A stretch of DNA of 5,725 nt, taken from the NCBI GenBank assembly GCA_021789755.1, contig JAJYJD010000242.1:1-5725 (forward strand), written 5' to 3'. A model generated the notes under the pieces. It did no database searches, was not told the origin of the DNA, and worked only from the letters and a program-made list of their open reading frames with translations. The DNA comes from Bacteroidota bacterium. GTDB lineage: Bacteria; Bacteroidota; Ignavibacteria; Kryptoniales; JAKASW01. Both the position numbers and the translations under genes were made by a program. This document shows, in pieces, positions 4,972 to 5,725 of this stretch. The stretch's first letter is position 1, and every line of letters begins with the position of its first letter.

Positions 4972-5725
4972 TCAATCCTCCTGAAATAGTTTTGGATCGA
5001 CATCGACATTCTGCTTGAACTCCCTGACGGTGACTTCGGAAATTTTCTTCCCGTCAGCGGTGGCAATTGTCCTGAAAGGCATTTTAGCCCCTCCGACGTC
5101 CCTGTAATCAAACCATACTTCCTCTATATTCACAGGACCGGTCTGACCGACGGACTGGTACGACACACCGATGGGAACGCTGGTCTGGGGGTCCAAATAG
5201 AGATGGAATGATCCTTCCTTGCAGCTGACCAGGAGTTCGACTGTCCTCGCATCTGCGAAGGACTTCTCTCCGACGAACTGAGCCTGCAGCTCACCGGCGT
5301 GGGTGAAAATATGAACGGGGTCTCGCAGGATGTTGGCCCGCATCTCTTTTCTAATAGACTCCTGCAGCGGCATTTTTCCCTGTGCAGACACCATCCAGCC
5401 CTTGTCTCCTGCGACCACCATCCGCATCTCTCCCATCGGTGTGGTGATCAGTTGGTGGATGCGGTCAGGATACACGATCGTGGCTTCCCCGGTCATGCTG
5501 ATATCGCCCATCTCGGTCGACTGAACGAGATCGAACTTCATCCGGAGGTTTTTGATTGCATTGTAAGCACCGGTTCCTCCGCATGCGTCGGCGGCTCTTG
5601 CAATATAATCTTTACCTTTTGCGAGAGACTCCGGTGTGGCAGCAGGCACGGCGTCACTTATCGGTGATGGAATCGTGATATCGATTTCATTCACTTCACC
5701 CAGCGACGAGAGAGGCTCGCCGAAA
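4972..5725 (-). CDS. C-terminal part of a probable M16-family peptidase with lipoprotein-sorting-like extension; 5' end outside window
   Basis: The minus-strand frame is open from the window edge to a TGA at 4974-4972 and gives 250 visible residues. A GTG at 5694 could be read as a start. However, the ten upstream codons are also open, no ribosome-binding site precedes it, and no signal peptide follows, so I read this as the tail of a longer protein. The first residues (PLSSLGEVNEIDITIP) resemble the end of the M16 insulinase-like peptidase domain in FCB-group proteins. A helix and GGTGAYNAIKNLR (about 45-57) then lead into an antiparallel-beta, LolA/lipoprotein-sorting-like region with VYPDRIHQLITTPMGEM, DKGWMVS, YLDPQTSVPIG, EEVWFDYRDVGGAKMPF and KISEVTVREFK. 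Such proteins are normally exported. No HxxEH zinc motif is visible because that half is not in the window, so M16 membership is an inference from the junction. A stand-alone envelope protein with this fold is the main alternative. Confidence 0.65.
   Translation of the reverse strand, partial: FGEPLSSLGEVNEIDITIPSPISDAVPAATPESLAKGKDYIARAADACGGTGAYNAIKNLRMKFDLVQSTEMGDISMTGEATIVYPDRIHQLITTPMGEMRMVVAGDKGWMVSAQGKMPLQESIRKEMRANILRDPVHIFTHAGELQAQFVGEKSFADARTVELLVSCKEGSFHLYLDPQTSVPIGVSYQSVGQTGPVNIEEVWFDYRDVGGAKMPFRTIATADGKKISEVTVREFKQNVDVDPKLFQED

Noticed and set aside
5299..5667. Plus-strand open frame opposite the right-hand gene
   Set aside because: The Cys/His-rich translation arises from the complement of the minus-strand gene, with no ribosome-binding site or domain.
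5692..5694. GTG as the start of the right-hand minus-strand gene
   Set aside because: The frame is open upstream to the window edge, no Shine-Dalgarno precedes it, and no signal peptide follows.

Overview
The window carries most of a bacterial tryptophan biosynthesis operon on the + strand: the 3' part of trpD, a membrane CBS/CorC-type protein, then trpC, trpF and trpB. A rho-independent terminator follows. A converging minus-strand gene runs off the right edge. GC content is moderate to high, genes are tightly packed, and TGA is used as an ordinary stop, so the standard bacterial code applies. The right-hand gene looks like the C-terminal part of an M16-type peptidase with a lipoprotein-sorting-like extension, an arrangement I associate with the Bacteroidota/Ignavibacteria/Chlorobi (FCB) group. 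That affiliation is an inference from protein style only.

Layout. trpD (2-823, N-terminal domain cut off by the window) overlaps the next start as ATGA. The 434-residue CBS/CorC protein (820-2124) overlaps the trpC GTG start as GTGA, with a strong Shine-Dalgarno sequence inside its own last codons. trpC (2121-2915), trpF (2976-3593) and trpB (3621-4841) follow with gaps of 60 and 27 bases. Bases 4842-4971 hold only the terminator hairpin. The minus-strand gene ends at 4972. There are no RNA genes, mobile elements, CRISPR arrays or gene-free stretches longer than 300 bases.

How the genes work together. TrpD, TrpF and TrpC carry out three consecutive steps from anthranilate to indole-3-glycerol phosphate. 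TrpB makes the final indole-to-tryptophan step together with TrpA. No trpA is present: a terminator and a converging gene sit where it usually lies. The membrane protein is not a known tryptophan enzyme, yet it overlaps both neighbours by four bases and is probably translationally coupled to them.

Most worth a second look: the embedded membrane CBS/CorC gene with a short non-DUF21 N-terminus and a very basic tail; the absence of trpA; an altered KHGN-R motif in TrpD; a divergent motif in TrpF; and unusual reading-frame arrangements around the trpC/trpF/trpB junctions. I did not find a convincing new multi-gene system.
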